Below, piece by piece: positions 26,264 through 35,973 of a DNA stretch of 64,000 nucleotides (within the stretch, counting starts at the first letter, position 1; every line of letters starts with the position of its first letter). Source of the stretch: Nitrospira sp. (GTDB lineage Bacteria > Nitrospirota > Nitrospiria > Nitrospirales > Nitrospiraceae); assembly GCA_009594995.1 (NCBI GenBank), contig VOPR01000058.1, positions 1 through 64,000 on the forward strand, written 5' to 3'. A program made the position numbers and the translations under genes. The notes under the pieces were generated by a model. That model was not told the origin of the DNA. It saw nothing but the letters and a program-made list of their open reading frames with translations, and did not search any database.

Positions 26264-28525
26264 CTAGGAGGCTGTAGCAGGAGGGCGGAGAGTACGCACA
26301 GCTGCAGCGAGCGATTGAACGCGCTCATCCTGTTGGAGATCCTCCAGCGACAGCGACAGTTTGCGCGACCAGTTCGGATAGGCATCCACCGTACCCGGCA
26401 GATTCATTTGCGTCACCTCGCCGATCACATCGTCAAGATTGGCCATGACGACCCACGCCGGCGACTTCGCAAGATACATATGAATGGCCCGGCACAAGTC
26501 CGGCGTCATGGCGGGAACATATTCCTGCTGATCACCCACCCCGGGAGGCAACACCCCCTCGCCATGAAGGGCGGCCAGGATACGGTTCTTATCGCGAGCC
26601 CGCTCCTCGAGGGCCTGCTGCACCGCCTGTTCGTCCCCATACATGCCGAGCCTCGCTCGCAGCCGGATATCTTCTCCAATCCAATAGCCGGTCAACGTCG
26701 GGAGATCATGCGTCGTCACGACCGCGAGCGACTGATCGGGATAGGCCGACGGAGGCTTGCAGGAGCCGTCCCAGTTTCGTTCGAAATAAAACACCCGGTA
26801 GGAAAGAATCTTGTACCGCGCCAGCTGCTCACGGACATAGTCCGGGACGGTGCCCAAATCTTCTCCGATCACCAGCGTCTGTGCACGTGTGCTTTCCAGG
26901 GCAAGAATCCGCAGGAGATCTTCCGCCGGATACTGCACGTAGGCTCCCGCCGCCGCCGTCAACCCGCGAGGCACCCAGAACAACCGGAACAACATCATGA
27001 CATGGTCGATGCGAATCGCCCCGCCCTGGCGCAGCGTTTTCCGCAGCAGCTCAATGAACGAGCGATAGCCGGTGGCCTTCAAACGAAGCGGATGAAAGGG
27101 AGCAAAGCCCCAATTCTGGCCCTGGGGCGCAAACGCATCCGGCGGCGCTCCGCAGTCTGCGCCTAAGGCCAGCGCATCCTGCAGCATCCAGGCTTCCGCC
27201 CCGTTGCGATCGCTGCCCAAAGCCAGATCGGGATAGAGTCCCACCGTCATATGCACCTGAGCGGCGCGGGCGTTGGCGGCCCTAAGCTGGTCAGCCGCTA
27301 CCCACTGCACATACTGGAAGAATCGGACTCGTTTACGATGACGCCGGGCAAATTCTCGCAACGCCGGAGAACCAGGATTCTGGTACTGCGCCGGCCATTC
27401 AGGCCAGAGCTTTGGAGACAGTTCGATCAGTCGCCGCTCTTCTTCCAGCACCTGAAACAATGCAAACCGTTCCAGTGACTCCCCTTCGTCCCGAATAAAC
27501 CGTTCCAACAACCACCCACGCGCACTGGTCGGCTGCAGCGATGGCTCCGTTCCCGTGTAATTCTCCTTCAGGAACTGCCGATAGGCCAGGTCCAGCATCG
27601 TGCGCTTGGCCTTGACGACGGATTCAGAATCCACCAGGTCCGCCGTGCGCGCCTGCTCCAAATTGCGCTGGAACTCAGGACTCTGCCTTAGCCGCTGTGC
27701 CTCCGGTGACGCATGGTATTCAGGGAGGCGATCCAAATCGATATAGAGCTCATTGAGGAACAAGCGGCTCGTCGGCGAATACGGACTCAGGTGGTGAGGG
27801 CGGGAATTTTTGAGCGCATGCAACGGATTCAGCCCGATGATGCCCGCGCCCAATTCCTTGCCGGCCCATTCGACCAGCCGGGCCAAATCCGTAAAGTCGC
27901 CGACACCCCAATTGGTCCGGGATCGCAGGGCATACAGTTGCACGGCCAATCCCCACACGCGTTCGCCATGCGCCATCCCATCGGGCACATAACAATGGGC
28001 CGGAGCCACGATGATACGGAGCGCCCCCTTGGTGGCGATCTTTCCCACTGTGCCAACAACCGAAAGATCGTAATAGCCCAGCGCCAAATCAGGCACCAGC
28101 GGTAGTTCAAGCCGCACCATGCGCCGCCCGGCCAGCCACCGGACTTCTTGCGTGACCAGGCGCGGACCGCCTTCACCCCGATGAACAACCATCCCCTTTT
28201 CATCCGTCAGATGCCACGCCACCGTCAGCTGCAACTCTTCTCCCTCCTCGAGCGCCAGCCGAAATGCCCACTGCGTCGGACCATATCCATGTTGGAGAAT
28301 GAGAATGGGATCGCACGCTTGTTGCCACGGCGCTTCATCCCAGCCGGTCAGGGCTTGGGCCAGCGATTCGCACGAGGCCACGTCAAATCCCATGGCGGAC
28401 AGGATCGCGCGACGAGTGTCGTCACTGGTCACGTGAAGTGTGCCGGCGATGTCGTGATATTCGGGGGAAATACCGGCTCGCGAGGCGAGAAGGCGAAGCA
28501 GGTCTTGCTCGGTACCGTCATACAT
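26264..28525 (-). CDS. malQ: 4-alpha-glucanotransferase (amylomaltase)
   Basis: A GH77 disproportionating enzyme of 753 residues that moves glucan chains between maltodextrins. The catalytic core at about residues 200-740 contains the nucleophile region (GAIRIDHVMMLFRLFW), the general acid region (VIGEDLGTVPDYV) and the transition-state aspartate region (VTTHDLPTLTGYW). The N-terminal extension of about 180 residues matches the longer, E. coli-like MalQ rather than the roughly 500-residue Thermus type. It supplies substrates for, or uses products of, GlgP (4981-7140). It is transcribed divergently from the DUF72 gene. Confidence 0.94.
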   Translation of the reverse strand: MYDGTEQDLLRLLASRAGISPEYHDIAGTLHVTSDDTRRAILSAMGFDVASCESLAQALTGWDEAPWQQACDPILILQHGYGPTQWAFRLALEEGEELQLTVAWHLTDEKGMVVHRGEGGPRLVTQEVRWLAGRRMVRLELPLVPDLALGYYDLSVVGTVGKIATKGALRIIVAPAHCYVPDGMAHGERVWGLAVQLYALRSRTNWGVGDFTDLARLVEWAGKELGAGIIGLNPLHALKNSRPHHLSPYSPTSRLFLNELYIDLDRLPEYHASPEAQRLRQSPEFQRNLEQARTADLVDSESVVKAKRTMLDLAYRQFLKENYTGTEPSLQPTSARGWLLERFIRDEGESLERFALFQVLEEERRLIELSPKLWPEWPAQYQNPGSPALREFARRHRKRVRFFQYVQWVAADQLRAANARAAQVHMTVGLYPDLALGSDRNGAEAWMLQDALALGADCGAPPDAFAPQGQNWGFAPFHPLRLKATGYRSFIELLRKTLRQGGAIRIDHVMMLFRLFWVPRGLTAAAGAYVQYPAEDLLRILALESTRAQTLVIGEDLGTVPDYVREQLARYKILSYRVFYFERNWDGSCKPPSAYPDQSLAVVTTHDLPTLTGYWIGEDIRLRARLGMYGDEQAVQQALEERARDKNRILAALHGEGVLPPGVGDQQEYVPAMTPDLCRAIHMYLAKSPAWVVMANLDDVIGEVTQMNLPGTVDAYPNWSRKLSLSLEDLQQDERVQSLAAAVRTLRPPATAS

Positions 28526-28702
28526 AGTGTCGTGCCCGAGTGTGAGTGAAGACCTCCATCAAGTCAAGGCGTCCTACGTTTTTCCGCAGAGTTGCGCTAC
28601 AATTCCCGGCATGATTGCCCTTGTGCGCCAGCACCAATCTCCTCACGACATCGGCCTGGTACCCTCTGCAGGCCGTCAGGGTCACTTCACGCGGTGGACT
28701 CG

Positions 28703-29602
28703 ATGACCGAACCTTCGCTCGTTCGTTTCGGGACCAGTTCCTGGGCCTATGAAGGGTGGCGCAACCAGATCTATCAACGAACCTATCCGGCCAGTCGTTT
28801 CTCCAAGGACAGCCTCGCTGAATATGCCGCATACCCGCCCGGGGGGACGGCGCTCTTTCGCACGGTCGGTATCGATCATTCCTTCTACCGGCCGGCCAGC
28901 GCAACCCAGTTGGCACATTACGGGAGTCAGGTTCCGGCCGATTTCCACTTTTGCTCGAAGGTATGGGAAGAGCTCACCATCCCCGCTTACGCGAATCTTC
29001 CTCGATATGGCGATAAGGCAGGAAAACCCAACCCTCGGTTTCTCGACAGCAGTCTCTTCCGCGACCTGGTCCTGCAACCATTCCGTGAGGCCCTGCCGGA
29101 CCGCATTGGCCCATTCATCTTTGAATTTCAGCGAACAGGGTTAGACCCTGCCCCCTTCCTCGACGCCTTGGACAGGTTTCTCTCCACTCTCCCGGCTGGA
29201 TTTCCCTATGCGGTGGAAGTGAGGAATCCCTCCGTGCTGAGGCCCCGGTACCGGGAGATTCTCCAGACGCACCGGGTGGCGCATACCTACAATCACTGGA
29301 CGGGGATGCCCCCGCTGCTCGCGCAACATCGTCTCCTTGGCGAACGCTTCCCTGCTCATTTCGTGGTGATGCGCCTCCTCACTCCGCTCGGCCTTCCCTA
29401 CGCCTCGGCCGTGGAACGGTATGCCCCCTACAATCGCATCGTGACGCCACAACCGCAGATGCGGCGCGAGGCCGCCTCGTTGATTCAGGCCGCCTCTTCC
29501 CAGGGCGTGACGCCCTACGTGCTTGTCAACAATCGTTCGGAGGGCAACGCGCCTCTCACAATCCAGGCTATCGTGGAGGCACTGAACGCGCGTCCCGACT
29601 AG
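28703..29602 (+). CDS. DUF72 family protein
   Basis: A 299-residue TIM-barrel-like protein of the DUF72 (YecE) family, with the N-terminal signature VRFGTSSWAYEGWR and downstream blocks FHFCSKVWEELT and FIFEFQ. The biochemical function of the family is not established. The ATG at 28703 is preferred because the conserved barrel begins a few residues later; an upstream start at 28592 would add a poorly conserved leader. It lies divergent to malQ. Confidence 0.85.
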   Translation: MTEPSLVRFGTSSWAYEGWRNQIYQRTYPASRFSKDSLAEYAAYPPGGTALFRTVGIDHSFYRPASATQLAHYGSQVPADFHFCSKVWEELTIPAYANLPRYGDKAGKPNPRFLDSSLFRDLVLQPFREALPDRIGPFIFEFQRTGLDPAPFLDALDRFLSTLPAGFPYAVEVRNPSVLRPRYREILQTHRVAHTYNHWTGMPPLLAQHRLLGERFPAHFVVMRLLTPLGLPYASAVERYAPYNRIVTPQPQMRREAASLIQAASSQGVTPYVLVNNRSEGNAPLTIQAIVEALNARPD

Positions 29603-29700
29603 CCTGCGTTGCCGCCATACTTTACGCGTGGTAGCATAATCTCACGTGACAGTCCGCTTCGGTACATTTGAAGGTCGCCACGGATAGGGAGGTGGCTCGT

Positions 29701-30432
29701 ATGACCCCGCTGCTGTCGATTACAGGGAGCGGCGCCCTGATTGCCATCGCCGTTCAATGTCTGACCCTTGCCACACCGGCCCACGCTGCATCAGAAGGTT
29801 CGCGCGTCGATATTACCGGAGACTATCGATATGCCTACCACCAGCCTGAGACAGCGTCGGAAGCCAAGCAGCATGCCTGCATGGAAGCGCTCCATCAGGC
29901 CGTCAGTACCACAGCCGCCGTGCGGGAGCACACGGCCTCAATCGTCGATTCGAAGTTGTTCCACGCGCTGGTCCATACCCTGTCTACCCAGCATGTGACC
30001 GATCAACAGATCATTCAGCAAAGCGAACAGGGCCGCACGGTGTACTGCAAGGTCAAGGGAGTCTTTCACGCGGACGCCGTGGAACGGGTGCTGATCGCCC
30101 AGACGACCAGCGCAACAGACCAGGCCCTGGATCAGAATCGAGCGCTGAAGATTCTCAGCGCACGCGAGGAGGCTGACGGCACTCTGGTCGTCACGTATCA
30201 GGCGCTCAGGCGGCTTGATTGGCTCGGCACCGCCTATCAAGGGGGGCTGCGTGAATCAGCCGATGTCATGGTGGATTTTTACGACGAGCAGGGCGTGCTG
30301 GTGCGGAGCAGTCGGCACCCGGCCCGAAAGACCGTCACCGGCGATGATGTGATGAACCCCGGTGAGGTGGGAACCCTCAGGGTCGTGAAACCGCTGAATG
30401 CGAAAACCTACCGCGTATGGGTCGTGAAGTAG
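29701..30432 (+). CDS. Exported protein of unknown function
   Basis: A 243-residue protein with a signal peptide (ALIAIAVQCLTLATPAHAAS, cleavage about residue 30). The mature protein has a helical N-terminal half containing two cysteines and a beta-rich C-terminal half (ADVMVDFYDEQGVLVRSS, LRVVKPLNAKTYRVWVV) that looks like an immunoglobulin-type fold. No family is assigned. GGAGG lies 8 bases before the ATG at 29701, which is why this start is preferred over an in-frame TTG at 29668. Confidence 0.7.
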   Translation: MTPLLSITGSGALIAIAVQCLTLATPAHAASEGSRVDITGDYRYAYHQPETASEAKQHACMEALHQAVSTTAAVREHTASIVDSKLFHALVHTLSTQHVTDQQIIQQSEQGRTVYCKVKGVFHADAVERVLIAQTTSATDQALDQNRALKILSAREEADGTLVVTYQALRRLDWLGTAYQGGLRESADVMVDFYDEQGVLVRSSRHPARKTVTGDDVMNPGEVGTLRVVKPLNAKTYRVWVVK

Positions 30433-30443
30433 CAGCGAGCTCA

Positions 30444-30478
30444 GAACGCAAAGCCGGATGTCGTCCGGCCTTGCGTTC
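30444..30478. terminator. Bidirectional stem-loop between convergent genes
   Basis: GAACGCAA-GCCGGA pairs with TCCGGC-TTGCGTTC (15 bp with one mismatch, 5-base loop) between the stop codons at 30432 (+) and 30513 (-). There is no U-run on either side. Confidence 0.65.
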
Positions 30479-30512
30479 CTGCGCGTGATCAACTCACAAC
30501 AACAAGTAGGCG

Positions 30513-31349
30513 CTATCGATCAGCACCGGAGGAGGGCATGTTGATGCCGACTCGCTCCAACCCCATGATGACGGTCAGCGCCGAGGGCGAATGCTGGACG
30601 ATTTCCTTCTGCACTTCGATGCGGCGGAGATCGACGAACTCCGGCGCAGTCAGTCCCAACGATTCGCGGTAGGCACGGTCGGCGATCCCGCGCTGTTTCT
30701 CGGCCTTTTCCCGTGCCTCTTCGGCCTTTTGAAACTCGACCATCGTAATCTTTCGTTGTTCCTGCACAATGGTTTGTGTGGTTTGTTCGACCACGCCCTT
30801 CGGCGGCAGGATGCTGCCGACGACGACGCGATTCAGGCGGATCGGCATGTTTTGTTTATCAATGAGCTTATTTTGCACCTCTCGAGCAATGGCATCCTGC
30901 AGCTTCGTCCTAGTCGTTGGATCGGTCGTCAACTGAAAGAGCGGATACCGTTGAACTTCTTCTCGAACGAAGGTGCGGAACGCTTCCTTCACATTATTCT
31001 GATACCAGGTGGTCCCGTAGCGGCCGATAAGTTCGGGCGATCGCCCTTCGAGAACATTGGCAATCATAAACGCATCGAACGACACCGGGGCATTTTCCGC
31101 GGAGATGATATCGAAGTGTTCGGAATACTGTAACGGCCGGATATCCACCTCGATGACCTTCGTCGTCGGCGCAACCCAGACACGACCGGTCTTGGTCGGA
31201 GAAGGATCGACGCCTCCGTGGCCGAAGAAGAACGGCTGCTCCACCATGACACCCTCGTGGCCGGCCTCAATCGCGACACAGCCCGCGGTCACCAGCATCA
31301 CTCCCACCGCCCCCACCACTCCCAGCATGGACCAGGCTCCCTGTCTCAT
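30513..31349 (-). CDS. SPFH/Band-7 domain lipoprotein
   Basis: A 278-residue prohibitin-like protein. It begins with a lipoprotein-like signal (VMLVTAGC, cysteine about residue 23), then an SPFH domain (GHEGVMVEQPFFFG to about residue 200) and a charged helical tail rich in Glu/Arg/Lys (EFQKAEEAREKAEKQRG) that would form coiled coils. Such proteins assemble into membrane microdomain scaffolds or protease partners. The start at 31349 has AGGAGG at 6 bases. Lipid anchoring instead of a transmembrane helix is the unusual point. Confidence 0.82.
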   Translation of the reverse strand: MRQGAWSMLGVVGAVGVMLVTAGCVAIEAGHEGVMVEQPFFFGHGGVDPSPTKTGRVWVAPTTKVIEVDIRPLQYSEHFDIISAENAPVSFDAFMIANVLEGRSPELIGRYGTTWYQNNVKEAFRTFVREEVQRYPLFQLTTDPTTRTKLQDAIAREVQNKLIDKQNMPIRLNRVVVGSILPPKGVVEQTTQTIVQEQRKITMVEFQKAEEAREKAEKQRGIADRAYRESLGLTAPEFVDLRRIEVQKEIVQHSPSALTVIMGLERVGINMPSSGADR

Positions 31350-31537
31350 AGGTTCCTCCTGTGAAAAGGTCTGACGAACGAGCCGGGCCCCTGCCGTCCC
31401 GAGGGAGTCCACGGCCGCGTTTTGTCATGCAAATACCTTACGAACCGCATGCGTGGCTTGTCAAACACGGGGTCGGATCGAAAGAACGGTACACGAAGGA
31501 TAAGGGCACGGGGAAAGAAAGGGGAACTGCAGGCGGG

Positions 31538-31960
31538 TTAGTAAATCCCTGCCTCGCGCTGCAACCATCGCACGTAGCGGATGATCTGCTCCACATCGGC
31601 CGACGTCACCGCTTCGATCTTCGGCATGTTGCCAAACTCCCAATGGTGAGCGCGGACTCCATTCTCCGCCGCCCGTTGGAAGGCCATGTCGGCATGATGG
31701 TTTGGTTCATAGATTTTATGCACCAACGGCGGACCTTGCTTGGTCCCCACGCCGCGGACACCGTGACAGGCGGCACAATTCGCGCTGAATTTCGCCTCGC
31801 CCGCCTGAACATCCGCCGGCGTGGCGCTTCCTGCCGGCTTGGCCGCATCCTGATTTGTGGCGTTTGATTCACAGGCAGCTAGGGCCCCAACCATCACCGC
31901 AAATCCGACGCTTGCCATCCAGACTTTCACCTGAATCCTCCCGAACATCTTCTGCCTCAT
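31538..31960 (-). CDS. Class I cytochrome c lipoprotein
   Basis: A 140-residue monoheme cytochrome c. The heme attachment site CAACH is at about residue 62, and the likely distal methionine lies in FGNMPKI (about residue 111). The N-terminal signal ends with ALAAC, suggesting membrane anchoring by lipidation, followed by a linker with Ala/Pro/Thr. It would pass electrons in the periplasm. Its start overlaps by 4 bases the end of a 58-residue membrane protein gene upstream. Confidence 0.88.
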   Translation of the reverse strand: MRQKMFGRIQVKVWMASVGFAVMVGALAACESNATNQDAAKPAGSATPADVQAGEAKFSANCAACHGVRGVGTKQGPPLVHKIYEPNHHADMAFQRAAENGVRAHHWEFGNMPKIEAVTSADVEQIIRYVRWLQREAGIY

Positions 31961-32133
31961 TGCGGTGACTCCGGCGGGGTGCTCCTCGACGGGTTTGACT
32001 GAGATTGATTTAATTGCTCGTGTAACAATTGCGTCGTGCGGTTCAACGTCAATCGCCGGTAGAGCCGAGCACCGATGGGGGCAATGATCACCAACCCGAT
32101 GATCAAATACATGAAAAATTCCTCAGGCGTCAT
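31957..32133 (-). CDS. 58-residue membrane protein preceding cytochrome c
   Basis: A small protein with one hydrophobic helix (FFMYLIIGLVIIAPIGARLY, residues 7-26) and a polar Ser/Gln/Pro-rich tail, resembling the small membrane subunits sometimes encoded beside cytochromes. The stop codon overlaps the cytochrome c start (ATGA), so translation is coupled. A GGAGA element lies upstream of the ATG at 32133. It sits 44 bases after queC on the same strand. Confidence 0.6.
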   Translation of the reverse strand: MTPEEFFMYLIIGLVIIAPIGARLYRRLTLNRTTQLLHEQLNQSQSNPSRSTPPESPQ

Positions 32134-32177
32134 GGGCACATCTCTCCAGACTCTTGCGCGACCGCGCGAACCGTTCG

Positions 32178-32876
32178 TTAGAGTATCGCATAGGGGACCG
32201 GATCCACAACTCCCGCCTGGCGAAAACCTTCGCGTCGAATCAGGCAACTGTCGCACCGGCCGCAAGCGACACCCTCCAACCCAGGATCGTAACAACTGTG
32301 TGTCAGCTGGAAGGGAACCCTGAGATCTTGTCCGCGCCGGATGATCTCCGCTTTGGAGAGCATGAGCAACGGTGCGCGAATCTCTACAGTCCGTCCCTCC
32401 ACCCCCATCTTCGTCCCAAGCCGGGCCACCGTCTCAAACGCGCGGATAAAGTCGGGCCGGCAATCAGGATAGCCGGAATAGTCCAGCACATTGGCCCCGA
32501 AATAAATGACCTGCGCGTCCAGCGTTTCCGCATAGGCGAGGGCCAGCGAGAGAAAGATCGTGTTGCGGGCCGGGACATACGTGATGGGAATTTTGCCCGC
32601 CCGTTCCTCTTGCGCACGATCCTTAGGCACCTCCACATCGGCGGTGAGGGCCGATCCCCCGATGGCCCGCAGATCGACCGTCACGACAACATGGCCGGCA
32701 GCTCCCAACGCCTTGGCCACGGCCTGAGCCCGTTCGATCTCGACGCAATGGCGCTGGCCATAGGACACCGTCACACAATGAATTCGATGGCCGTCCTGTT
32801 GAGCGAGAGCGGCCGTCACGGTGGAATCTAGCCCACCGCTCAGTAAGACCACTGCCTTCGGATGGAGAGGAGTCAT
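32178..32876 (-). CDS. queC: 7-cyano-7-deazaguanine synthase
   Basis: QueC converts 7-carboxy-7-deazaguanine to preQ0 using ATP and ammonia, a step in queuosine tRNA modification. The ATP-pyrophosphatase loop VLLSGGLDSTV is at residues 9-19. The zinc site is seen as HSCYDPG plus CGRCDSCLIR (four cysteines), and the family block ITYVPARNTIFLSLALAYAE is present. At 232 residues it matches the family length. The neighbours (cytochrome, DksA) do not suggest a queuosine operon. Confidence 0.96.
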   Translation of the reverse strand: MTPLHPKAVVLLSGGLDSTVTAALAQQDGHRIHCVTVSYGQRHCVEIERAQAVAKALGAAGHVVVTVDLRAIGGSALTADVEVPKDRAQEERAGKIPITYVPARNTIFLSLALAYAETLDAQVIYFGANVLDYSGYPDCRPDFIRAFETVARLGTKMGVEGRTVEIRAPLLMLSKAEIIRRGQDLRVPFQLTHSCYDPGLEGVACGRCDSCLIRREGFRQAGVVDPVPYAIL

Positions 32877-32970
32877 AGGAAGAGGAAAGAATTCTGCAGT
32901 CTTTCAACGACGGTCAAGGGAGAGAGCGCCTATGGCGCAGCACAGAAACGCTGCAGAGGGCGCGAAGGGA

Positions 32971-33002
32971 GAAAAGGAACGACTAGCCTTGATAGCTAGT
33001 CG
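32971..33002 (-). terminator. Intrinsic terminator of the DksA-like gene
   Basis: On the minus strand CGACTAGC pairs with GCTAGTCG (8 bp, 7-base loop), followed by TTCCTTTTC. The stop codon TAG of the gene lies inside the first arm. The best intrinsic terminator in the window. Confidence 0.8.
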
Positions 33003-33571
33003 CGATCTTCTTCCTTTTCAATCTTCTCGAGGAGTTCCTGCCGGGACTGGCATTGGACGCACAGCTTGGCAAACGGCACCGCCTCCAAGCGCTTCTCGCT
33101 GACTTCGATGCCGCATTCCGCGCAAATGCCGTATGTCCCTTCGCTGAGCCGCGTCAAGGCCTCATCGATCGCCTGGCGTTTCCGGTTCCGCATCTCCATC
33201 AAGGAAATGCCCAGCTCGCGATCCAGATCCATGAGGGCTTGATCGCCCACATCACGGGCCGATTCCAAGCGGCGCTGCTGATCTTCCGTCAGCGATTGGC
33301 CGAGGTTGCCCTCGATCTCGCGCATGATCTCCTGACGCTTACCGAGCAGCATCCGCTGCAGGACTTCACGCCGGCGCTGACGCTCTTCTTTTTCTTTCGG
33401 GGTTTCCTTTAAGGTCAACGCCGCCACGACGCGCGCGGCCACGCTGTCTTCATCTTTTTCTGTCATAGCTGTTACAGGAGCCGGTCGCTCTTTCTTCACA
33501 GGCTTCTCAGGCGCGGCGGCTTTTACTTTCGTCGTTGGTGTTTTTTTCTTTGCGCTGACTTTCGTCGCCAT
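32996..33571 (-). CDS. DksA/TraR-family zinc-finger transcription factor
   Basis: A 191-residue protein of the DksA/TraR family, which binds RNA polymerase through its secondary channel and mediates ppGpp-type control. A Lys/Pro-rich N-terminal extension (residues 1-55) precedes a coiled coil (residues 60-140) and a four-cysteine zinc finger (CAECGIEVS...LCVQCQ, residues 150-175). The extension is longer than in E. coli DksA. It has its own promoter (33620-33648) and terminator (32971-33002), so it is a single-gene unit. Confidence 0.9.
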   Translation of the reverse strand: MATKVSAKKKTPTTKVKAAAPEKPVKKERPAPVTAMTEKDEDSVAARVVAALTLKETPKEKEERQRRREVLQRMLLGKRQEIMREIEGNLGQSLTEDQQRRLESARDVGDQALMDLDRELGISLMEMRNRKRQAIDEALTRLSEGTYGICAECGIEVSEKRLEAVPFAKLCVQCQSRQELLEKIEKEEDRD

Positions 33572-33619
33572 AGAGTCTCATGCCCTTTCGTGATGAGTGC
33601 AAGGCGAAAAAGTTTGGCA

Positions 33620-33648
33620 GGTATATCACGCTATAGATCGTTTGACAA
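33620..33648 (-). promoter_or_regulatory. Promoter of the DksA-like gene
   Basis: TTGTCA (33648-33643), a 17-base spacer and TATACC (33625-33620) on the minus strand, about 50 bases before the ATG at 33571. Confidence 0.6.
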
Positions 33649-33659
33649 GTACCCGGTTC

Positions 33660-33673
33660 CCCAAGATCTTGGG
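33660..33673. repeat. 14-bp perfect palindrome upstream of the DksA-like gene promoter
   Basis: CCCAAGATCTTGGG lies between the apt stop codon and the -35 box of the DksA-like gene. It could be an operator or part of an apt terminator. Confidence 0.4.
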
Positions 33674-33676
33674 TGT

Positions 33677-34192
33677 TTAGGGATAGATGATCATGGAGTG
33701 CACGTTATAGCCGGTCAGCCGATCGCGCCCCTTCAGGCCTTTCAACTCGATCAGAAAGTCCAGACCCGCGATCTCACCGCCGAGTTGACGGACCAGATCG
33801 ATGGTGGCCGCGGCTGTTCCGCCCGTGGCCAGCAGGTCATCCACGATCAGCACCCGCTCTCCAGCCGCCACGGCATCTCGATGAATGGCCAGCACGCTGG
33901 AGCCGTATTCGAGATTGTATTCGACCTCATAGATGTCGGCCGGCAATTTTCCCGGCTTCCGCACCGGGACAAACCCGGCGCCGAGCCTGGCAGCCAGCGT
34001 GCCGCCGAGGATGAACCCCCGCGACTCGATTCCAATGACCTTCGCGATGCGCTGCCCCTCGTAGCGAGCGGCCAACTCATCGGCGATGGCACGGAATGCC
34101 TGCGCATCTTTGAGGAGCGTCGTAATGTCGTAGAACAGGATGCCGGGTTTAGGAAAGTCGGGGACTTCTCGAATGAGGGCCTTGTAGTTCAT
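33677..34192 (-). CDS. apt: Adenine phosphoribosyltransferase
   Basis: Purine-salvage enzyme converting adenine and PRPP to AMP. The 171-residue length is typical. Family motifs are visible: the N-terminal IREVPDFPKPGILFYDITTL, GIESRGFILGG and the PRPP-binding loop RVLIVDDLLATGGT (about residue 120). It follows the sigma factor gene by 24 bases and is probably in one operon with it and acyP. Confidence 0.96.
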   Translation of the reverse strand: MNYKALIREVPDFPKPGILFYDITTLLKDAQAFRAIADELAARYEGQRIAKVIGIESRGFILGGTLAARLGAGFVPVRKPGKLPADIYEVEYNLEYGSSVLAIHRDAVAAGERVLIVDDLLATGGTAAATIDLVRQLGGEIAGLDFLIELKGLKGRDRLTGYNVHSMIIYP

Positions 34193-34216
34193 GGGTGTGA
34201 TCGAACCGGGACGTCC

Positions 34217-35215
34217 TCATAAGAGATCCGCCCGCTTCATGGTTTTCCGTTCTATGATCCCGCGGAGCCTTGCCAGTGCGGCTGTTTCGATCTGGCGAAC
34301 CCGTTCACGGGTCAGCCCCATCTCATGGCCGATCTCTTCTAACGTCCGCGACTCGGCGCCGTCAAGTCCAAACCGTGCCAAAATCACCGTACGTTCCTTT
34401 TCCGGCAGCTCATTGACCCAGGCCATGAGTTCGGCCCGCCGCATCACACCCTCAGTCGTATCCGCAGGGGTGAGGCACAGCGGATCCTCGATCACATCCC
34501 GTAAGAAGGTGTCCTGTCGATCGCTGATCGGGCTGTCGAGCGAGCAGGTCGTACGGACCAGCTGCTTCAAATCATCTACTTCGGCAACACTCGTCTTCAA
34601 CTTCGCAGCAACTTCATCGGCCCGAGGCTCTCGCCCCAGCTCATGAACCAACTGTTCAACCTTGCCAAGGTAGCGGTTCAACCGTTCCACGACATGCACC
34701 GGTAACCGGACCAACTTGCCTTGATTGATGATCGCCCGCTCGATAAATTGCCTGATCCACCAGGACGCATAGGTGCTGAAGCGGAATCCCCGCTTGTAAT
34801 TGAATTTCTCCACCGCCTTGATCAGGCCCAGATTGCCCTCTTCGACGATGTCGGCAAAGGGGAACCCGCGGTTCATGTATCGTTTGCCGATACTGATGAC
34901 CAACCGGAGATTCGCCTCGATCATCTCCTGCCTGGCCGCTTCGTCGCCGGCCATGACCCGCTTACCCAGAGCCTGTTCCTGTTTGAAATTCAGCAGGGTC
35001 GACTTGCGGACTTCACGCAGATAGCTCTTGATGGTGTCGAGGCCTTCCGCACGCCCCGATTCCGCGGGACGGCTTTCCCCTCCCGACTCCTCCGCCTCGG
35101 AATGATTCTGCGACTCTGCGTCCTCATCCTCATCAGCGCGTGCCGCACGCGGACGTCGGGTCGAGACCGGCGGACTCATTTCGCTATCCTGTCGTACGGT
35201 TGCACGTCGAGCCAT
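34217..35215 (-). CDS. RNA polymerase sigma factor, sigma-70 group 1/2 (RpoS/RpoD-like)
   Basis: A 332-residue sigma factor with regions 1.2-4.2. After an acidic, low-complexity N-terminus (residues 1-55) come region 1.2 ([16 protein letters not shown]), region 2 ([18 protein letters not shown] and [11 protein letters not shown]), region 3 and region 4.2 with its helix-turn-helix ([19 protein letters not shown]). The length is like E. coli RpoS (330 residues) and shorter than RpoD. Without a tree I call it an RpoS-like or secondary RpoD-family sigma. The start at 35215 is preferred over 35275 because the longer N-terminus is not sigma-like. Confidence 0.9.
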   Translation of the reverse strand: MARRATVRQDSEMSPPVSTRRPRAARADEDEDAESQNHSEAEESGGESRPAESGRAEGLDTIKSYLREVRKSTLLNFKQEQALGKRVMAGDEAARQEMIEANLRLVISIGKRYMNRGFPFADIVEEGNLGLIKAVEKFNYKRGFRFSTYASWWIRQFIERAIINQGKLVRLPVHVVERLNRYLGKVEQLVHELGREPRADEVAAKLKTSVAEVDDLKQLVRTTCSLDSPISDRQDTFLRDVIEDPLCLTPADTTEGVMRRAELMAWVNELPEKERTVILARFGLDGAESRTLEEIGHEMGLTRERVRQIETAALARLRGIIERKTMKRADLL

Positions 35216-35229
35216 AGGATCGTTACCTA

Positions 35230-35517
35230 CTACCGAATCGTAAAATCGTGATATCGGCCCGTCGCATTGCCCCACTCCACCTGCACCTGGGTCACACGCG
35301 CTCCAACCGGACCCTTCTTAAGATCTGCCAGAAACTCCTCAAGCGCACTCCGGCTTCCTTCCACATCCACCGTCACTTGGCCGCTATCCAGATTTTCTAC
35401 ACCACCGGTCAATCCGCGCGACGCCGCCATACGACAGGTGAACGCACGATATCCCACGCCCTGCACACGACCACTCACCAGAATTTTTGCGCGCACAGAT
35501 TCACCGGTGTCGGTCAT
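35230..35517 (-). CDS. acyP: Acylphosphatase
   Basis: A 95-residue enzyme hydrolysing carboxyl-phosphate bonds such as in acetyl or carbamoyl phosphate. The catalytic arginine lies in [15 protein letters not shown] (phosphate loop) and the catalytic asparagine in [11 protein letters not shown]. It is 15 bases upstream of the sigma factor gene, so acyP-sigma-apt probably form one unit. Confidence 0.94.
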   Translation of the reverse strand: MTDTGESVRAKILVSGRVQGVGYRAFTCRMAASRGLTGGVENLDSGQVTVDVEGSRSALEEFLADLKKGPVGARVTQVQVEWGNATGRYHDFTIR

Positions 35518-35939
<422 letters not shown>

Positions 35940-35973
35940 ACCGGGCAGATCCGAAAACGAAGACCGGATTGTC

